From JAFGKM01 sp964408175 (GTDB lineage Bacteria; Ratteibacteria; UBA8468; B48-G9; JAFGKM01), in the NCBI GenBank assembly GCA_964408175.1, contig CAYOYL010000219.1, positions 1 through 22,931 on the forward strand: a stretch of 22,931 nucleotides of DNA. Reading direction: 5' to 3'. A program made the position numbers and the translations under genes. Below are positions 21,891 to 22,931 of this stretch, piece after piece. A model generated the notes under the pieces. It was not told the origin of the DNA. It saw only the letters and a program-made list of their open reading frames with translations, and ran no database searches. How positions within the stretch are numbered: the first letter of the stretch is position 1; each line of letters starts with the position of its first letter.

Positions 21891-22931
21891 TTATCTTTTC
21901 CGTCTTATGGGTATCTTATCCCATAAATAGGTATTGATTATATCATTTTTACCGAGCCAGCCCCTTCTTGCCATTCCGATACCCAGTTCTGTATTTCTTA
22001 ACATCTTTGTATTGTGTGCGTCAGTGCCTATAAGAAATTTTGCACCAAAAGATTTCGCTTTTAAAATATTGACATCATTCAGGTCCAGACGGTCATAAGA
22101 TGCATTGATTTCAAGCGTAACGTTTCTCTTTACCGCATACTTCATAACCTCATCAAGGTTTATATCATATCCTTCTCTGCCTGAAAGCAGGCGTCCTGTA
22201 GGATGCGCAATAATGTCAACAAAAGGATTTTCAATCGCTTTTTTCATCCTCTCAGTAACATTTTTTTTAAAACCTTGATGTACTGAGGCGATAACATAGT
22301 CAAGTTGTTCCAGTATATCATCAGAATAGTCAAGTTTTCCATCTGAAAGGATGTCCACCTCCATCCCCATCAGTATTTTTATACCCTGTATTCTTTTCTG
22401 TAGTTCTTTGATTTCTGCATTCCTTTTTTTCAGGGTATTTTCATCAAGACCTCCTGCTATCCTTGACGATTTTGAGTGGTCAGATATCCCTACATATTCA
22501 TAGCCCATATCTTTAGCCGCCAGCACTATTGTCTCTATATCATTCGTACCATCAGAGTAGTTTGAATGTATGTGTATATCACCCCTTATATCCCGCAGTT
22601 CAACGAGTTCGGGCAATTTCCCTTCCAATGATGCCTCTATCTCTCCTCTATCCTCCCTTAGTTCAGGTGGTATCCATTCCATACCGAGTGTCTTGTAAAC
22701 ACCTTCTTCAGTCTCACCTGCAATCTTTTTTTCTCCGCGAAAGACTCCGTATTCATTTATCTTCAGTTTTTTGTCCTTTGCAAGTCCCCGTATCTTTACA
22801 TTGTGGTCTTTTGAACCTGTAAAATACTGAAGAGCGGCACCCCAGCAGTCTTTATCAACAACCCGCATATCCACCTGCAGGTTGTGGGAGGTAACGATGA
22901 CAGATGCCTTTGTACTGCCTTTAAGCAGTAT
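21891..22931 (-). CDS. polX: DNA polymerase X family (PolX), C-terminal part with PHP domain (partial)
   Basis: The frame is open through the right edge of the window; the GTG at 22874 is internal, because the residues upstream (LLKGSTKASVIV...NLQVDMRVV) continue the PolX palm/thumb sequence. About 346 residues are visible. Residues leading into GAALQYFTGSKDHN, NEYGVFRG, ETEEGVYKTLGMEWIPPELRED and DIRGDIHIHSNYSDG are the usual bacterial PolX sequence; the PHP phosphoesterase domain follows with metal ligands in HIHSNYSD, GISDHS, MGMEVDIL, IASVHQGF, DIIAHPTG and the late GTDAHN. Bacterial PolX proteins fill short gaps in base-excision repair, and the PHP domain gives 3'-5' exonuclease and AP-endonuclease-like activity. 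It is followed by the thyA-like gene in the same direction. Confidence 0.93.
   Translation of the reverse strand: MLLKGSTKASVIVTSHNLQVDMRVVDKDCWGAALQYFTGSKDHNVKIRGLAKDKKLKINEYGVFRGEKKIAGETEEGVYKTLGMEWIPPELREDRGEIEASLEGKLPELVELRDIRGDIHIHSNYSDGTNDIETIVLAAKDMGYEYVGISDHSKSSRIAGGLDENTLKKRNAEIKELQKRIQGIKILMGMEVDILSDGKLDYSDDILEQLDYVIASVHQGFKKNVTERMKKAIENPFVDIIAHPTGRLLSGREGYDINLDEVMKYAVKRNVTLEINASYDRLDLNDVNILKAKSFGAKFLIGTDAHNTKMLRNTELGIGMARRGWLGKNDIINTYLWDKIPIRRKR

Noticed and set aside
22872..22874. GTG at 22874 as the PolX start
   Set aside because: The upstream codons to the window edge are in frame and continue the PolX sequence, so the gene is simply cut by the window.
1..22931. tRNA, rRNA, CRISPR, insertion sequence, prophage or toxin-antitoxin features
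   Set aside because: I saw no cloverleaf, spaced direct repeats, transposase or phage-type genes; all longer gaps are under 240 bp.

Overview
Every coding region here looks bacterial and chromosomal. Seventeen of the eighteen complete or partial genes read on the minus strand and one (the cupin gene at 20446) reads on the plus strand, except that the two window ends cut a gene each. Housekeeping genes (tsaD, gatB, ctpA, cysE, a pyruvate/acetoin-type dehydrogenase, a PolX DNA polymerase) are mixed with a carbohydrate-catabolism block (GH38 mannosidase-like, URO-D-like protein, LacI regulator, polyol-type dehydrogenases, DUF4432 epimerase-like). That mix, with several URO-D/GH38/DUF4432-type genes in one place, reminds me of uncultured PVC-type or Omnitrophota-like bacteria, but this is an impression from gene content only and not a taxonomic call. 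The CtpA-YibQ pair and the LysM-NlpC/P60 protein point to an ordinary peptidoglycan envelope, probably diderm.

Layout, following minus-strand transcription from right to left. 22931-21891: the C-terminal part of a PolX-type DNA polymerase with its PHP domain (cut by the window). 21833-20964: a divergent thymidylate synthase superfamily protein. 20919-20446 (plus strand): a small cupin, convergent with thyA-like and divergent from lacI. 20445-20319: a compact divergent promoter region with two near-consensus sigma70 promoters and two LacI-type operators. 20318-15649: lacI, URO-D-like and GH38 genes, probably one transcript. 15648-15412: the longest non-coding stretch (237 bp), holding a candidate promoter with a palindrome over its -35 box and a leader hairpin. 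15411-14545: a secreted protein of unknown function. 14458-12232: an MtlD-family dehydrogenase overlapping a zinc-dependent polyol-type dehydrogenase. 12170-8888: E1-alpha, E1-beta and E2 of a 2-oxoacid (pyruvate or acetoin) dehydrogenase. 8882-6036: cysE, a three-LysM NlpC/P60 hydrolase and a DUF4432 protein, all tightly coupled. 5967-1319: gatB, ctpA, yibQ-like, tsaD. 1299-1: a zinc-phospholipase-C/S1-P1-nuclease-like protein fused to an NPCBM-type domain, cut by the left edge.

How the genes may work together: the LacI-type regulator appears to control itself, the URO-D/GH38 genes behind it and the divergent cupin gene through a pair of CAANCGNTTG palindromes 93 bp apart. GH38 enzymes release mannose, some cupin sugar isomerases convert mannose or lyxose to ketoses, and the downstream MtlD-family and zinc dehydrogenases handle polyol/ketose interconversion. 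This suggests a local mannoside or related sugar pathway, as inference. Elsewhere the genes form conventional operons with overlaps of 1-41 nt. No tRNA, rRNA, CRISPR array, insertion sequence or transposase was recognised. One perfect 23-bp inverted repeat lies between yibQ and tsaD and forms the tsaD N-terminal codons.
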